Of a stretch of DNA of 42,057 nucleotides, positions 8,642-16,689 are shown in pieces (the stretch's first letter is position 1; each line of letters opens with the position of its first letter). Under the pieces are notes generated by a model. The model saw nothing but the letters and a program-made list of their open reading frames with translations. It did no database searches and had not been told where the DNA came from. The translations under genes were made by a program, and so were the position numbers. This DNA comes from Micrococcales bacterium (GTDB lineage Bacteria; Actinomycetota; Actinomycetes; Actinomycetales; CAWJMD01), in assembly GCA_002748415.1 (NCBI GenBank), contig PDSI01000111.1, forward strand, positions 1-42,057. Reading direction: 5' to 3'.

Positions 8642-8713
8642 CCCTATGGCGCTGTTGGGGTACGTATGGCGCCGGCACGCCGCTACCCGACGTACCCCAA
8701 CAGCGCCATAGGG
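8642..8713. repeat. Perfect 24-bp inverted repeat with 24-nt spacer
   Basis: Positions 8642-8665 are the exact reverse complement of 8690-8713; the spacer is 8666-8689. With one bulged base (8641) two further pairs can form with 8714-8715. The spacer begins with ATGGCG, a hexamer that also occurs in each arm. A perfect 24-bp arm is much longer than a usual terminator and suggests a REP-like/palindromic mobile unit, a transposon-end remnant or a recombination site. No target-site duplication or transposase is visible. Confidence 0.75.
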
Positions 8714-8966
8714 TCCAGGACGACCGGTTCGGCCTCTCGGAGAGCGACCGGAATGACCGGCCTGGGCACGCCCCGTGGCCCCGCGCTCAACGGCGACGAG
8801 CCGGCGAACAATCTGGGTGAATGGTGCTCTTCGCCCGCAAGGTACATACAACCCGGGTGCCACGGCAGCGGCCGAATCTTCCTCAGAAATGCCACAGATT
8901 CACCGATAGGAAGGAAGAAGGGCCCACGGAAGGGCCTAAACCCTAGAGACCCAAGGATGGCCTCAA

Positions 8967-9254
8967 GTGATCATGCTGACTCGCCTGAACGGGGCGCAGT
9001 TCGCTGTGAACCCCGACCTACTGGAACGTGTCGAGGCAACCCCGGATACCGTCCTCACCCTGCTCGATGGGACGAAATACGTTGTGCTCGAGCCGGTCTC
9101 CATCGTCATCGAAGAGATCCGTGACTACCGGGCCGGCATCATCGCGGCCGCCCGGTTCCTGGAGAACACCCCACGCCTGGCTGCCGTGCCCACCGTGATG
9201 CCGAGTGAGGACTACCTGGCACCGGCAATCCCGATTCACGGGAGGAAGTCGTAA
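8967..9254 (+). CDS. flbD: FlbD-family flagellar protein
   Basis: 95 aa (about 70 is usual for Gram-positive members; the extra residues are C-terminal). The N-terminal LTRLNGAQFAVNPDLLERVE and TPDTVLTLLDGTKYVVLEP match the small FlbD/SwrD family found between hook genes and motA in Gram-positive flagellar operons; SwrD in Bacillus increases stator power. It is not the Caulobacter FlbD regulator. The GTG at 8967 (giving MIMLTRLNG) fits the family start M-I-x-x-TRLNG better than the internal ATG at 8973. Its stop overlaps the motA ATG by one base, supporting a stator-linked role. Confidence 0.88.
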   Translation: MIMLTRLNGAQFAVNPDLLERVEATPDTVLTLLDGTKYVVLEPVSIVIEEIRDYRAGIIAAARFLENTPRLAAVPTVMPSEDYLAPAIPIHGRKS

Positions 9255-10018
9255 TGGATCCGATTACGATTGTCGGTCTGATCATCTCCTTCAGCGCCAT
9301 CCTCACAATGATGACGCTGGAGGGTGTCTCGCCGGTTCAAGTGATTCTGCCGGCGCCCATGATCGTGGTGCTCGGCGGAACCTGGGGCGCCGGCCTCGGA
9401 GGCCTGGTGAAAGCGGACATCGCGTTGATCATCCAGTCGGTGATCAAGGCCTTCACCGGCAAGATCCCCGACCCCAGTGGCACCATCGAAGAGGTGGTCG
9501 CGCTGGCCGAGCGCGCTCGCCGCGAAGGCCTACTGGCCCTGGAGGACGCGGTCTCCGGGATCTCCAACGAGTTCCTCAAGGAAGGACTCCAAGCCGCTAT
9601 CGACGGCACGGACCCGGAGGACCTCAACAACATCCTGCTGGACAAGGTGGAAGCCAAGCGCTCGAACGACAAGGTCGGCAGCAAGTTCTTCTCCGACATG
9701 GCGGCACTGGCTCCCACCATGGGCATCATCGGCACCGTGATCAGCCTGGTGCACGTGCTGGGTAACCTGGCCGACCCGGGCGCCCTGGGCCCGCTCATCG
9801 CGGCGGCCTTCGTGGCCACCCTGTGGGGCCTGATGACCGCCAACGCGATCTACCTGCCGTTGTCCAACCGGCTCAAGCGCATCTCCGAAGTCGAGATCGC
9901 GGGCATGACTGTCGTGGTGGAGGGGATCCTGGCCATCCAGTCCGGGGCCAACCCACGCGTCGTGCAGCAGCGGTTGACCAGCCTGGTTCCGCAAAAGGCC
10001 CAGAAGGCTGCGGCATGA
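9254..10018 (+). CDS. motA: Flagellar stator protein MotA
   Basis: 254 aa with four membrane helices: two near the N-terminus (IVGLIISFSAILTMMTLEGV and PAPMIVVLGGTWGAGLGGL) and two after the cytoplasmic loop (MAALAPTMGIIGTVISLVHV and GPLIAAAFVATLWGLMTAN). The conserved proline of the third helix (APTMG) and the charged cytoplasmic loop (residues about 60-140), which meets FliG, are present. With MotB it forms the H+ (or Na+) channel that drives rotation. Ribosome site GGAGGA precedes the ATG; the stop overlaps the motB start (ATGA). Confidence 0.96.
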   Translation: MDPITIVGLIISFSAILTMMTLEGVSPVQVILPAPMIVVLGGTWGAGLGGLVKADIALIIQSVIKAFTGKIPDPSGTIEEVVALAERARREGLLALEDAVSGISNEFLKEGLQAAIDGTDPEDLNNILLDKVEAKRSNDKVGSKFFSDMAALAPTMGIIGTVISLVHVLGNLADPGALGPLIAAAFVATLWGLMTANAIYLPLSNRLKRISEVEIAGMTVVVEGILAIQSGANPRVVQQRLTSLVPQKAQKAAA

Positions 10019-10938
10019 GCGGCGGGAGGTCCCACCGTGGGGGGCACCACGAGGAGGAACACGGCGGGCACGAGGCGTGGGCGGTGCCATACGGTGACAT
10101 GCTCACCGTCCTGATGGCGCTGTTCATCGTCCTGTTCGCGATCAGCCAGGTCGACCAGGACAAGTACGTGGAACTCGCCCGCGGCCTGGCCGAGGGGTTC
10201 GGAACCTCGCACACCGCGCCACTGGCCGGCAACACCACGGTGATCGAAGGCGAGATCGGGAACCCGCAACCAGTCGAGCTGGACACCTCGGCGGCCCCGA
10301 TGCCGGTTACGCTGACCACCCTGGACGACCAGCTGCAGCAGTTGCAGCAGGAACAACGCCGAAAGGCGACGGAGAAGAACCTGGCGGCCGCCGAAGCGGA
10401 ACTGGACCGCCTCCTGGATATCCAGGACCAACTGCAGGGCGCCCTGTCCGAGAAGGGCCTTGGCGACCGTGTCACCTTCCGCGTCACCGAGCGTGGGCTG
10501 GTGGCCGCAGTGGTCGCCGACGACGTGTTCTTCGCCAGCGCCAGCGCGTCGATGCAGCGCACCGGCTACGACGTGCTGGACGTGCTCGGACCGGTCCTGG
10601 CCGGGCTGCCGGAGGCGGTCGCCGTGGAAGGCCATACGAACCACCTTCCGCTGCTGGGCGGTCGGTACCGGGACAACTGGGAGTTGTCCGCGGCCCGGGC
10701 CTCCACGGTGGTCTCCCACCTGGTCAGCGCCTATCACATCGCCCCGCAGCGGCTGGTGGTCACCGGCTACGGCCAGACCCGTCCGCTCTACCCGCAAGAC
10801 GACCCCAAGGCCATCGTCGGCAACCGCCGGGTGGACCTGGTCGTCCTGGACGAGAAACCGCTGGCCGTGCGCGCTCTGCTCCCCCAGCTGGCGCAGGCCC
10901 GCGGCATTCCCACCGCCGACCCGGCCGGACGCTCCTGA
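10015..10938 (+). CDS. motB: Flagellar stator protein MotB
   Basis: 307 aa. A single membrane helix follows a His/Glu-rich N-terminus; the ion-binding Asp is D28 in VPYGDMLTVLMALFIVLFAI. After it comes a Gln/Glu-rich coiled coil (about residues 100-140) and an OmpA-like peptidoglycan-binding domain (VEGHTNHLPLLGGRYRDNWE, LSAARASTVVSHL, VTGYGQTRPL, NRRVDLVVL). The domain anchors the stator to the wall. The start is the ATG overlapping the motA stop; upstream in-frame sequence inside motA is a shadow. The His-rich N-terminus (SHRGGHHEEEHGGHE) is a mild oddity. Confidence 0.96.
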   Translation: MSGGRSHRGGHHEEEHGGHEAWAVPYGDMLTVLMALFIVLFAISQVDQDKYVELARGLAEGFGTSHTAPLAGNTTVIEGEIGNPQPVELDTSAAPMPVTLTTLDDQLQQLQQEQRRKATEKNLAAAEAELDRLLDIQDQLQGALSEKGLGDRVTFRVTERGLVAAVVADDVFFASASASMQRTGYDVLDVLGPVLAGLPEAVAVEGHTNHLPLLGGRYRDNWELSAARASTVVSHLVSAYHIAPQRLVVTGYGQTRPLYPQDDPKAIVGNRRVDLVVLDEKPLAVRALLPQLAQARGIPTADPAGRS

Positions 10939-10972
10939 GGACAACCCGAACCCCGACCCCGAGAGGACCACC

Positions 10973-11530
10973 ATGAGTACCGCAGCCCCACCTCGTCCGC
11001 CGCGTGCACCGATTCAGCGTGGCCCCGGCAACGGCGCGGCCAAGGCAGCCCCCGGCGGTAAGGACGGCGCCGAAGCGCAGGAGCAGTCCGATGCCAAGAA
11101 GAAACTGGGCAAGAAGCAACTGCTCATCCTGGCGGTGGTGGTCCTGGCCGTCGCCGCAGCCGCCTACTACTTCCTGGTCATGAAGGGCGGTTCCGGCCCG
11201 GTCGAGGAGCCGGAGCCGCAGCCCGGTGAGGTGCTGGTCCTGGACGCCATCAGCCTGAACCTGGCCGAGGGCCACTACCTGCGCGTCGGAGTGGCTCTGC
11301 AACTGGTGGCCAGCGAAGACGGGGGTGGTGGGCACGGCGGTGGCGGCCAGACGCCGGACGGCAGTCTGGCCAAGGACCTGGTCATCAGCACGTTCAGTGG
11401 GCGAACCGTGGAGGAACTGTCCGATCTGGAACACCGGGACGAGATCAAGCACGAGCTGGCGGAGAAGATCGCTCACGCCTACCACGACGAGGTGATGGAC
11501 ATCTACTTCACCGACTTCGTCACCCAGTAG
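10973..11530 (+). CDS. fliL: Flagellar basal body-associated protein FliL
   Basis: 185 aa. A polar N-terminal region is followed by one membrane helix (about residues 49-69) and an extracytoplasmic domain with the FliL pattern (VLDAISLNLAEGHYLRVGVA, then LVISTFSGRTVEELSD and a C-terminal IYFTDFVTQ). FliL surrounds the stator and stabilises it under load. Placement after motB and before fliM is canonical. A Gly-rich insertion (EDGGGGHGGGGQ) interrupts the domain between strands. GAGAGGA lies 5 nt before the ATG. Confidence 0.92.
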   Translation: MSTAAPPRPPRAPIQRGPGNGAAKAAPGGKDGAEAQEQSDAKKKLGKKQLLILAVVVLAVAAAAYYFLVMKGGSGPVEEPEPQPGEVLVLDAISLNLAEGHYLRVGVALQLVASEDGGGGHGGGGQTPDGSLAKDLVISTFSGRTVEELSDLEHRDEIKHELAEKIAHAYHDEVMDIYFTDFVTQ

Positions 11531-11612
11531 TGCCTGGCCGGCGAGTCCCTCGTTCGGGTGCACTCGCAGCGCGAGTACGCCCGGAAAAGCCCGAACTCTC
11601 CAGCCTGGCCTG

Positions 11613-12572
11613 GTGTGTGCCGATACGTCCGTGGTGAGCGCGGACCCTCAGCCCTCGAAACTCGCCTCGACGCGCCGCAGCCGGCGCGGCGAGGTGACCA
11701 ATTTCGATTTCTCCGCGCCGCCGCTGATGAGCCGGGAACACACCCGCATGCTGGAGATCGCGTTCGAGACCTTTGCCCGGCAGTGGGCCACCCAGCTGGG
11801 CTCGCGGTTACGATGCGCGACGGACGTCGCGCTGACCGCCGTGGACGCCGAGCCGTACGACAGCTTCGCCAAGAACCTGATCTCCCCCACCGTCTTCGTG
11901 CTGTTCAGTTTCGACGGGATGTCGGCGGCGAATTCATTGCTGCACATCAGCCCGCAACTGGCCCTGAACCACCTCGACTACGCCCTGGGCGGCAGCGGTG
12001 GCAAGCAAGAACCGCGCGAGCTCACCGACATCGAGGTGAGCATCACCCGGGGAATGGTCGGCCGGGCTTTGGAGAGCATCAACTACGCGTTCGCTTCGAT
12101 CGCCCCGATGACTCCCCGGATCGACGGATTCGTGCAGGATCCGCAGTTGCTGGCGGTGGCCAAGGCGGCGGACATGATGCTGGTGGCCAAGTTCGAGGTA
12201 CAGCTGGGTGACATCACCGAGACTGCCAGCCTGATGACCCCGTTGGGGCCGATCGCCAAGGCACTGTCCGACATCACCGGACGCGACACCCGCACCGCCG
12301 AAGAGATCCGCCGGGCCAGTGAAGCGACGCGCATGATGACGCAGGGACTGTCCGAGGTGCCGGTGGACGCGGTAGTGGCGATGGCTCCGACCATCTCGGC
12401 CCCCAATGCCATGCTCTCCCTCTCGGTCGGCGACCTGGTCAAGCTCAGCCATCACACCACCACCCCGCTGTACGTACGAGCAGGTGAGACCACTGTGGCC
12501 CGCGCCGTGGTGACGACCAAGGGCAACGTGCGGGCCTGCCTGATCGTGAACTCCGAGGAGGACAACCCATGA
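11613..12572 (+). CDS. fliM: Flagellar motor switch protein FliM
   Basis: 319 aa. FliM is the middle C-ring protein. The FliM core (VTNFDFSAPPLMSREHTRML through LDYALGGSGG) and a C-terminal SpoA domain (APNAMLSLSVGDLVKLSHHT) are clear. The usual CheY-P binding motif of the L-S-Q-x-E-I-D-x-L-L type is absent from the N-terminus, and in-frame translation of the 82 bp upstream does not reveal one. Start is uncertain: GTG 11613 is the first start in the frame, GTG 11634 is an alternative, and neither has a good ribosome site. The stop overlaps the fliN ATG. Confidence 0.93.
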   Translation: MCADTSVVSADPQPSKLASTRRSRRGEVTNFDFSAPPLMSREHTRMLEIAFETFARQWATQLGSRLRCATDVALTAVDAEPYDSFAKNLISPTVFVLFSFDGMSAANSLLHISPQLALNHLDYALGGSGGKQEPRELTDIEVSITRGMVGRALESINYAFASIAPMTPRIDGFVQDPQLLAVAKAADMMLVAKFEVQLGDITETASLMTPLGPIAKALSDITGRDTRTAEEIRRASEATRMMTQGLSEVPVDAVVAMAPTISAPNAMLSLSVGDLVKLSHHTTTPLYVRAGETTVARAVVTTKGNVRACLIVNSEEDNP

Positions 12573-13294
12573 GCGACACCGGCACCCGCGCCACCGAACA
12601 GCAGGAGCGCACCCGGACCAACCGGCAAGCCGCCGATGCGGCGATGCCGCTGATCCCGGCGCCCTCGGAGTTGTCGGCGGCCGAGGGTGAGCACGTGGCC
12701 CCGGACGAGGAGTTCCCGGCCTTCACGGTCACGTTCAACGGCAGCCGCAGTGGCGAGGTGGTTCTCGTCCTGCACGCCGAGGTGACCCGGTCGCTGACCG
12801 AGGCCGCCGAGGACCTGCAGCTGACCGATGCGGTGGCGCCGGCCATGAAAGCCGCCGCGGAGAGCCTGGGTCCGTGCGTGCTCGGCCAGGTCCAGCAGGT
12901 GGCGGTCACCGAGATCAACGCTCGCCGGTCCTACGACCTGCTCCCGCTGGAATCCGGCGGACGGGTTACCGCCTGGCTCGGGGTGCTGACCCGGCAGGAG
13001 ACCGCAACACCGAAAACCGATGCCAACAAGCCGGTCACCGGCCTGAACCTGCTTCGAGACGTGGAGATGACGCTGTCGGTCGAGATCGGCCGGGCCAGGA
13101 TGAGCGTTCGCGAACTGCTCGCGCTCGCACCGGGCACCGTCGTGGAACTGGACCGGGCGGCCGGTGCGCCGGCGGATCTGCTGGTCAACGGGCGGCTGAT
13201 CGCCCGCGGCGAGGTGGTGGTGGTCGACGAGGACTTCGGACTGCGGATCACCGAGATCCTCCCGCCCGGTGGCGAGGGCTCGGACCGAGTATGA
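12569..13294 (+). CDS. fliN: Flagellar motor switch protein FliN (long form)
   Basis: 241 aa, against about 80-140 for most FliN. The C-terminal SpoA/FliN domain is at about residues 158-235 (LLRDVEMTLSVEIGRARMSV, RELLALAPGTVVELDRAAG, DLLVNGRLIARGEVVVVDED). The N-terminal 150 residues include a polar leader and a folded-looking segment (FTVTFNGSRSGEVVLVLHAE; LTDAVAPAMKAAAESLGP) resembling the CheC-like part of FliY, but I see no intact CheC phosphatase motif. It may be FliY-like. It completes the C ring with FliG and FliM. The stop overlaps fliO (ATGA). Confidence 0.92.
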   Translation: MSDTGTRATEQQERTRTNRQAADAAMPLIPAPSELSAAEGEHVAPDEEFPAFTVTFNGSRSGEVVLVLHAEVTRSLTEAAEDLQLTDAVAPAMKAAAESLGPCVLGQVQQVAVTEINARRSYDLLPLESGGRVTAWLGVLTRQETATPKTDANKPVTGLNLLRDVEMTLSVEIGRARMSVRELLALAPGTVVELDRAAGAPADLLVNGRLIARGEVVVVDEDFGLRITEILPPGGEGSDRV

Positions 13295-13659
13295 CCGGTC
13301 TGCTGATTCAGGCCTTCTTCGCTCTGCTGGCGGTACTCGGGGTCATCTGGGCCGCCGCGTCGCTGGCCCGCCGCAACGGGATGGGAAACGGCACCGGGGC
13401 CGCACTGCGGGTCCACGACCGGACGGTGCTGAGCCGGGACGCCGGCCTGGCGGTCGTCGAAGCGGGCGGCCGGGCGTTCCTGGTGGGTGTGACGGCCCAA
13501 AGCGTCTCGCTGGTCAGCGAACTGGACCCGCAGGACCTGCCCGTTGGCCAGCCGGCCGGTGCCGGCGGCACCCTGCGGCCACTGCTGTCCGCGCTGCAGT
13601 CACGAACCACCCGCCGCACCGACATCGCTCGCGGGCTGGGGCTGGGCGCCGATGGGTAG
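13291..13659 (+). CDS. fliO: Flagellar biosynthesis protein FliO
   Basis: 122 aa. One N-terminal membrane helix (LIQAFFALLAVLGVIWAAAS) is followed by a small cytoplasmic domain with the FliO pattern V-H-D-R-x-x-L-S-R (ALRVHDRTVLSRDAGLAVVE, then GGRAFLVGVTAQSVSLVSEL). FliO helps assemble the FliP pore complex. Divergent family, so position between fliN and fliP matters. ATG overlaps the fliN stop; its end overlaps the fliP start by 8 bp. Confidence 0.87.
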   Translation: MTGLLIQAFFALLAVLGVIWAAASLARRNGMGNGTGAALRVHDRTVLSRDAGLAVVEAGGRAFLVGVTAQSVSLVSELDPQDLPVGQPAGAGGTLRPLLSALQSRTTRRTDIARGLGLGADG

Positions 13660-14455
13660 CCGGCCATCGATGAGCACCCGCACGGCGGTCCTGGGGGTCC
13701 TGGCCGGCGTCGCGCTGCTTGCGCTGCCCGCCGTGATCGGCACCGCGGCGGCCGGCGCGGCCCCCGCGCCGGCCCCTAGCCCGACCGGCACACCTGGGGT
13801 GTCGGTGAACATCGACGGCGTCGACGGCGAACCCAGCACGTCGCTGGTGATCCTGCTCGGGATCACTGCACTGTCGGTAGCTCCGGCCCTGTTGTTGCTG
13901 ACCACATCGTTCACCAAGATCCTGGTCGTCCTGTCGCTGACCCGCAACGCGTTGGGCCTGCCCAGCACCCCACCCAACCAGGTGCTGGCCGGGCTGGCCC
14001 TTTTCCTGTCGCTGTTCATCATGGGGCCGGTGATGAGCCAGGTGAACGATGCCGGGATCCAGCCGTTCCTGTCCGGGGACATGACTCAGTCCCAGGCGAT
14101 CGAGGCCGGAAGCGAGCCGCTGCGGGAGTTCATGCTCGGGCACACCCGCTCGGAGGATCTGGCCCTGATGACCCGCTCGGCCGGCAACGAAAACCCCACC
14201 AGCCCGGATACGGTGCCGATGACCACGTTGATCCCGGCATTCGTCCTGTCGGAACTGCGGGCCGCGTTCATCATCGGATTCGTCATCTTCGTGCCGTTCC
14301 TGGTCATCGACCTGGTGATCGCCGCCATCCTGATGAGCATGGGCATGATGATGCTGCCCCCGGTCACCATCTCACTGCCGTTCAAACTGTTGCTGTTCGT
14401 GCTGATCGACGGGTGGGCACAGATCATCACCGCCCTCGTCGGCAGCTATTCCTGA
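13652..14455 (+). CDS. fliP: Flagellar export gate protein FliP
   Basis: 267 aa. FliP forms the core of the export pore with FliQ and FliR. A signal-peptide-like hydrophobic N-terminus (about residues 9-35) precedes the diagnostic FliP stretch LLLLTTSFTKILVVLSLTRN followed by ALGLPSTPPNQVLAGLALFL, and later VPMTTLIPAFVLSELRAAFI and VTISLPFKLLLFVLIDGW. Two starts are possible, ATG 13652 and ATG 13670 (MSTRTAV); the second shortens the n-region by six residues. No unusual residues seen. Confidence 0.96.
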   Translation: MGSRPSMSTRTAVLGVLAGVALLALPAVIGTAAAGAAPAPAPSPTGTPGVSVNIDGVDGEPSTSLVILLGITALSVAPALLLLTTSFTKILVVLSLTRNALGLPSTPPNQVLAGLALFLSLFIMGPVMSQVNDAGIQPFLSGDMTQSQAIEAGSEPLREFMLGHTRSEDLALMTRSAGNENPTSPDTVPMTTLIPAFVLSELRAAFIIGFVIFVPFLVIDLVIAAILMSMGMMMLPPVTISLPFKLLLFVLIDGWAQIITALVGSYS

Positions 14456-14470
14456 CCCCGGGGGCACGCC

Positions 14471-14743
14471 ATGACAGACACCGAGGTCCTGGAGATCGGC
14501 GCCGCCGCACTGACGATGGGCGCCAAGCTGGCCGCTCCGTTCCTGATCACCGCGCTGGTGGTCGGGTTCACCATCTCGTTGTTCCAGTCGATCACCCAGA
14601 TCCAGGAGATGACACTGACTTTCGTACCCAAGATGATCGCCGTCTCAGTGGTGGTCATGGTCTTCGGCCGGTGGATGATCAACCAGATGATCAGCTTCAG
14701 CCACGGCATGTTCGACCGGATCCCCACCTTGCTGAGCGGGTAG
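14471..14743 (+). CDS. fliQ: Flagellar export gate protein FliQ
   Basis: 90 aa, the standard length, with two membrane helices (APFLITALVVGFTISLFQSI and MIAVSVVVMVFGRWMINQMI) separated by the conserved loop TQIQEMTLTFVPK, which is nearly invariant in FliQ/EscS proteins. It is one of the spirally stacked subunits of the FliPQR pore. Lies 15 bp after fliP and 4 bp before fliR. Confidence 0.97.
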   Translation: MTDTEVLEIGAAALTMGAKLAAPFLITALVVGFTISLFQSITQIQEMTLTFVPKMIAVSVVVMVFGRWMINQMISFSHGMFDRIPTLLSG

Positions 14744-14747
14744 ACCG

Positions 14748-15521
14748 ATGACACTGGAACTGCCGCTGACCTGGTTGGTCGGGGTGCTGCTGGCTGCCGT
14801 GCGCATCGGCGGTTGGCTGCTGATCGCCCCGCCGTTCAGTCACGGCGCCATCCCGGCCCGGGTCCGGGTGCTGTTGTCGGTGGGGCTGGCGTTCTCGGTG
14901 GCACCGGCAATCCCCGCCGACCTGCTGGCCGGCTCGGCGGCACCCCAGACCATGCGCCTGATCCTCACCGGGGCAACGGAATTCCTCATCGGGTCGGGAC
15001 TGGGCCTGATGACGATGATCATCTTCGCCGCCCTGCAGGTGGCCGGCACCGTCATCGACCTGATGGCCGGATTCGCGATGAGCCAGATCTTCGATCCGCT
15101 GACCGGGTCCGGCGCCGCTGTGCTGGGCCGGATGTATCACATGACCGCGCTGGTGCTGCTTTTCGCCACCAACGCGCATCTGGTGGTGCTCGGCGGGCTG
15201 CTGCGCACCTATGCCGAAGTGCCCGTAGGCGCGACGGTGAACCTGTCCGGCCTCGCCCGCGAAGGCACCGATGTGTTTGCCGGCATGTTCCTGGCTGCGA
15301 TCCAGATCGCCGCTCCCATCTTGGCGGTCCTGTTCCTGACCGACATCGGGCTGGGCCTGCTGACCCGGGTCGCCCCGGCGCTGAACGCCTTCGCCATGGG
15401 GTTCCCCATCAAGATCCTGGTCACGGTGGTCCTCATCGGACTGAGCTATGCCGGGCTCGGCGACCTCCTGCGCGCGCTGACCGAGCAGGTCCTCGACGTG
15501 TACGGACGGTTGTGGCCGTGA
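14748..15521 (+). CDS. fliR: Flagellar export gate protein FliR
   Basis: 257 aa with about six membrane helices, the usual FliR size. The N-terminal part (RIGGWLLIAPPFSHGAIPAR, VRVLLSVGLAFSVAP) and the middle motif (DLMAGFAMSQIFDPLTGSGA) match FliR. FliR caps the FliP5-FliQ4-FliR1 pore and contacts FlhB. Gene order fliP-fliQ-fliR-flhB-flhA is the classical export gate operon. Confidence 0.95.
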   Translation: MTLELPLTWLVGVLLAAVRIGGWLLIAPPFSHGAIPARVRVLLSVGLAFSVAPAIPADLLAGSAAPQTMRLILTGATEFLIGSGLGLMTMIIFAALQVAGTVIDLMAGFAMSQIFDPLTGSGAAVLGRMYHMTALVLLFATNAHLVVLGGLLRTYAEVPVGATVNLSGLAREGTDVFAGMFLAAIQIAAPILAVLFLTDIGLGLLTRVAPALNAFAMGFPIKILVTVVLIGLSYAGLGDLLRALTEQVLDVYGRLWP

Positions 15522-15534
15522 CCGTCGTTGACCG

Positions 15535-16689
15535 ATGAGCAAGGACGACGCCGGCGAAAAGAAGCACGCACCGTCGGCGAAGAAGCTCAAGGACGCTCGG
15601 GCACAGGGCCAGGTGGCCCGTACCCCGGACGCCAGCGCCTGGGTGGGCATCGGCACCGGCGGCGCGGTCCTGCCGCTGCTGCTGGACCGGTTCCGCACCG
15701 GGTTCGCCGAGCGGTTCCAGGTGATTCTGCGGACGATCTCCACTCCTGACCCGCACGTCACCGAGCAGGTCTTGGCGCAGGCCCTGAAAGACGTGGTGGC
15801 CACCGTGTTGCCGTTCAGTGCGCTGCTGTTGGTGGTCGCGATCGGTATCAACGCGGCGCAGGGCGGCATCTATCTGGCCACCAAGGCGGCCAAACCCAAG
15901 GTCGAGAAACTCAATGTGCTCAAGGGCCTCAAGCGCCTGTTCTCCAAGAAGACCCTGTGGGAGGGACTCAAGACCCTGGTCAAAACCCTCGTGGTGGGCA
16001 CCGTGTTGTGGCAAACCATGCGCGGCGTCACCCCGCTGCTGGTCACCGCCGGACAGCTACCGCTGGCTGCGGTGCTCGAAGCGGTCTCCGACGGCACGAC
16101 AGGGCTGATCCGCTCCGCGGTCGCCGCCGGGTTGGTCATCGCCGCAGCGGACTACGTCGTCGCACGCCGCCGGAATCTCAAAGATCTACGGATGACCGAC
16201 AAAGAGGTCCGCGACGAGCAGAAGCAGACCGAGGGCGACCCGATGCTGAAGGGGCAGCGGCGGTCGCGGGCGCTGGCGATGAGCCGCAACCGGATGATGA
16301 GTGAGGTGTCCAAGGCTGACGCGGTACTGGTCAACCCGACTCACGTGGCGGTGGCGTTGCGCTACGAACCGGAGAAGGGAGCACCGCGGGTGGTGGCCAA
16401 GGGCGGGGATGCGCTGGCGGCCAAGATCCGGGCCAAGGCGAGCGAGCACCGGGTGCCGATGATCGAGAACGTCGGACTGGCCCGGGCGCTGTATTTCTCC
16501 TGCGAGGTGGGCGCGGAGATCCCGCTGGAGCTGTACACCGCCGTCGCCCAGGTGCTGGCGTTCGTGATGCGGCTGCGCACCCGCGGCGCCTCGTCCGGTA
16601 TGCACCGGCTTCAGGTGAACGGCATTCCGGCCGATGCAATGAAACGGCGCCCGCGCCGACGTCGCCGTACCCCGGAAAGGACAGCGTGA
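15535..16689 (+). CDS. flhB: Flagellar export switch protein FlhB
   Basis: 384 aa. FlhB sets substrate specificity and is autocleaved between Asn and Pro of the NPTH motif; here N267-P268-T-H lies in ADAVLVNPTHVAVALRYEPE. Before it are four membrane helices and the charged KKLKDARAQGQVARTPD N-terminal motif. The C-terminal domain includes KGGDALAAKIRAKASEHRVP and ENVGLARALYFSCEVGAEIP. A short basic tail (KRRPRRRRRTPERTA) ends the protein. The stop overlaps the flhA GTG. Confidence 0.97.
   Translation: MSKDDAGEKKHAPSAKKLKDARAQGQVARTPDASAWVGIGTGGAVLPLLLDRFRTGFAERFQVILRTISTPDPHVTEQVLAQALKDVVATVLPFSALLLVVAIGINAAQGGIYLATKAAKPKVEKLNVLKGLKRLFSKKTLWEGLKTLVKTLVVGTVLWQTMRGVTPLLVTAGQLPLAAVLEAVSDGTTGLIRSAVAAGLVIAAADYVVARRRNLKDLRMTDKEVRDEQKQTEGDPMLKGQRRSRALAMSRNRMMSEVSKADAVLVNPTHVAVALRYEPEKGAPRVVAKGGDALAAKIRAKASEHRVPMIENVGLARALYFSCEVGAEIPLELYTAVAQVLAFVMRLRTRGASSGMHRLQVNGIPADAMKRRPRRRRRTPERTA

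Larger units (their letters stand above)
8323..8966. other. 644-bp non-coding gap splitting the flagellar cluster
   Basis: No convincing gene. Open frames cross it on both strands, but they have no family resemblance, no ribosome sites, and are interrupted by two large inverted repeats (entered separately). The gap separates flgE from flbD in a locus where the other spacings are mostly overlaps or a few dozen bases, so it probably ends one transcription unit and starts another. I could not identify a convincing -35/-10 or sigma-28 promoter. AAGGA at 8953-8957 is the likely ribosome site of flbD. Confidence 0.6.

Noticed and set aside
8331..8863. Open frames of 126-205 codons on both strands in the flgE-flbD gap
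   Set aside because: They have no ribosome site, no family resemblance and unlikely composition, and each crosses the palindromic repeats; the high GC content alone keeps frames open.
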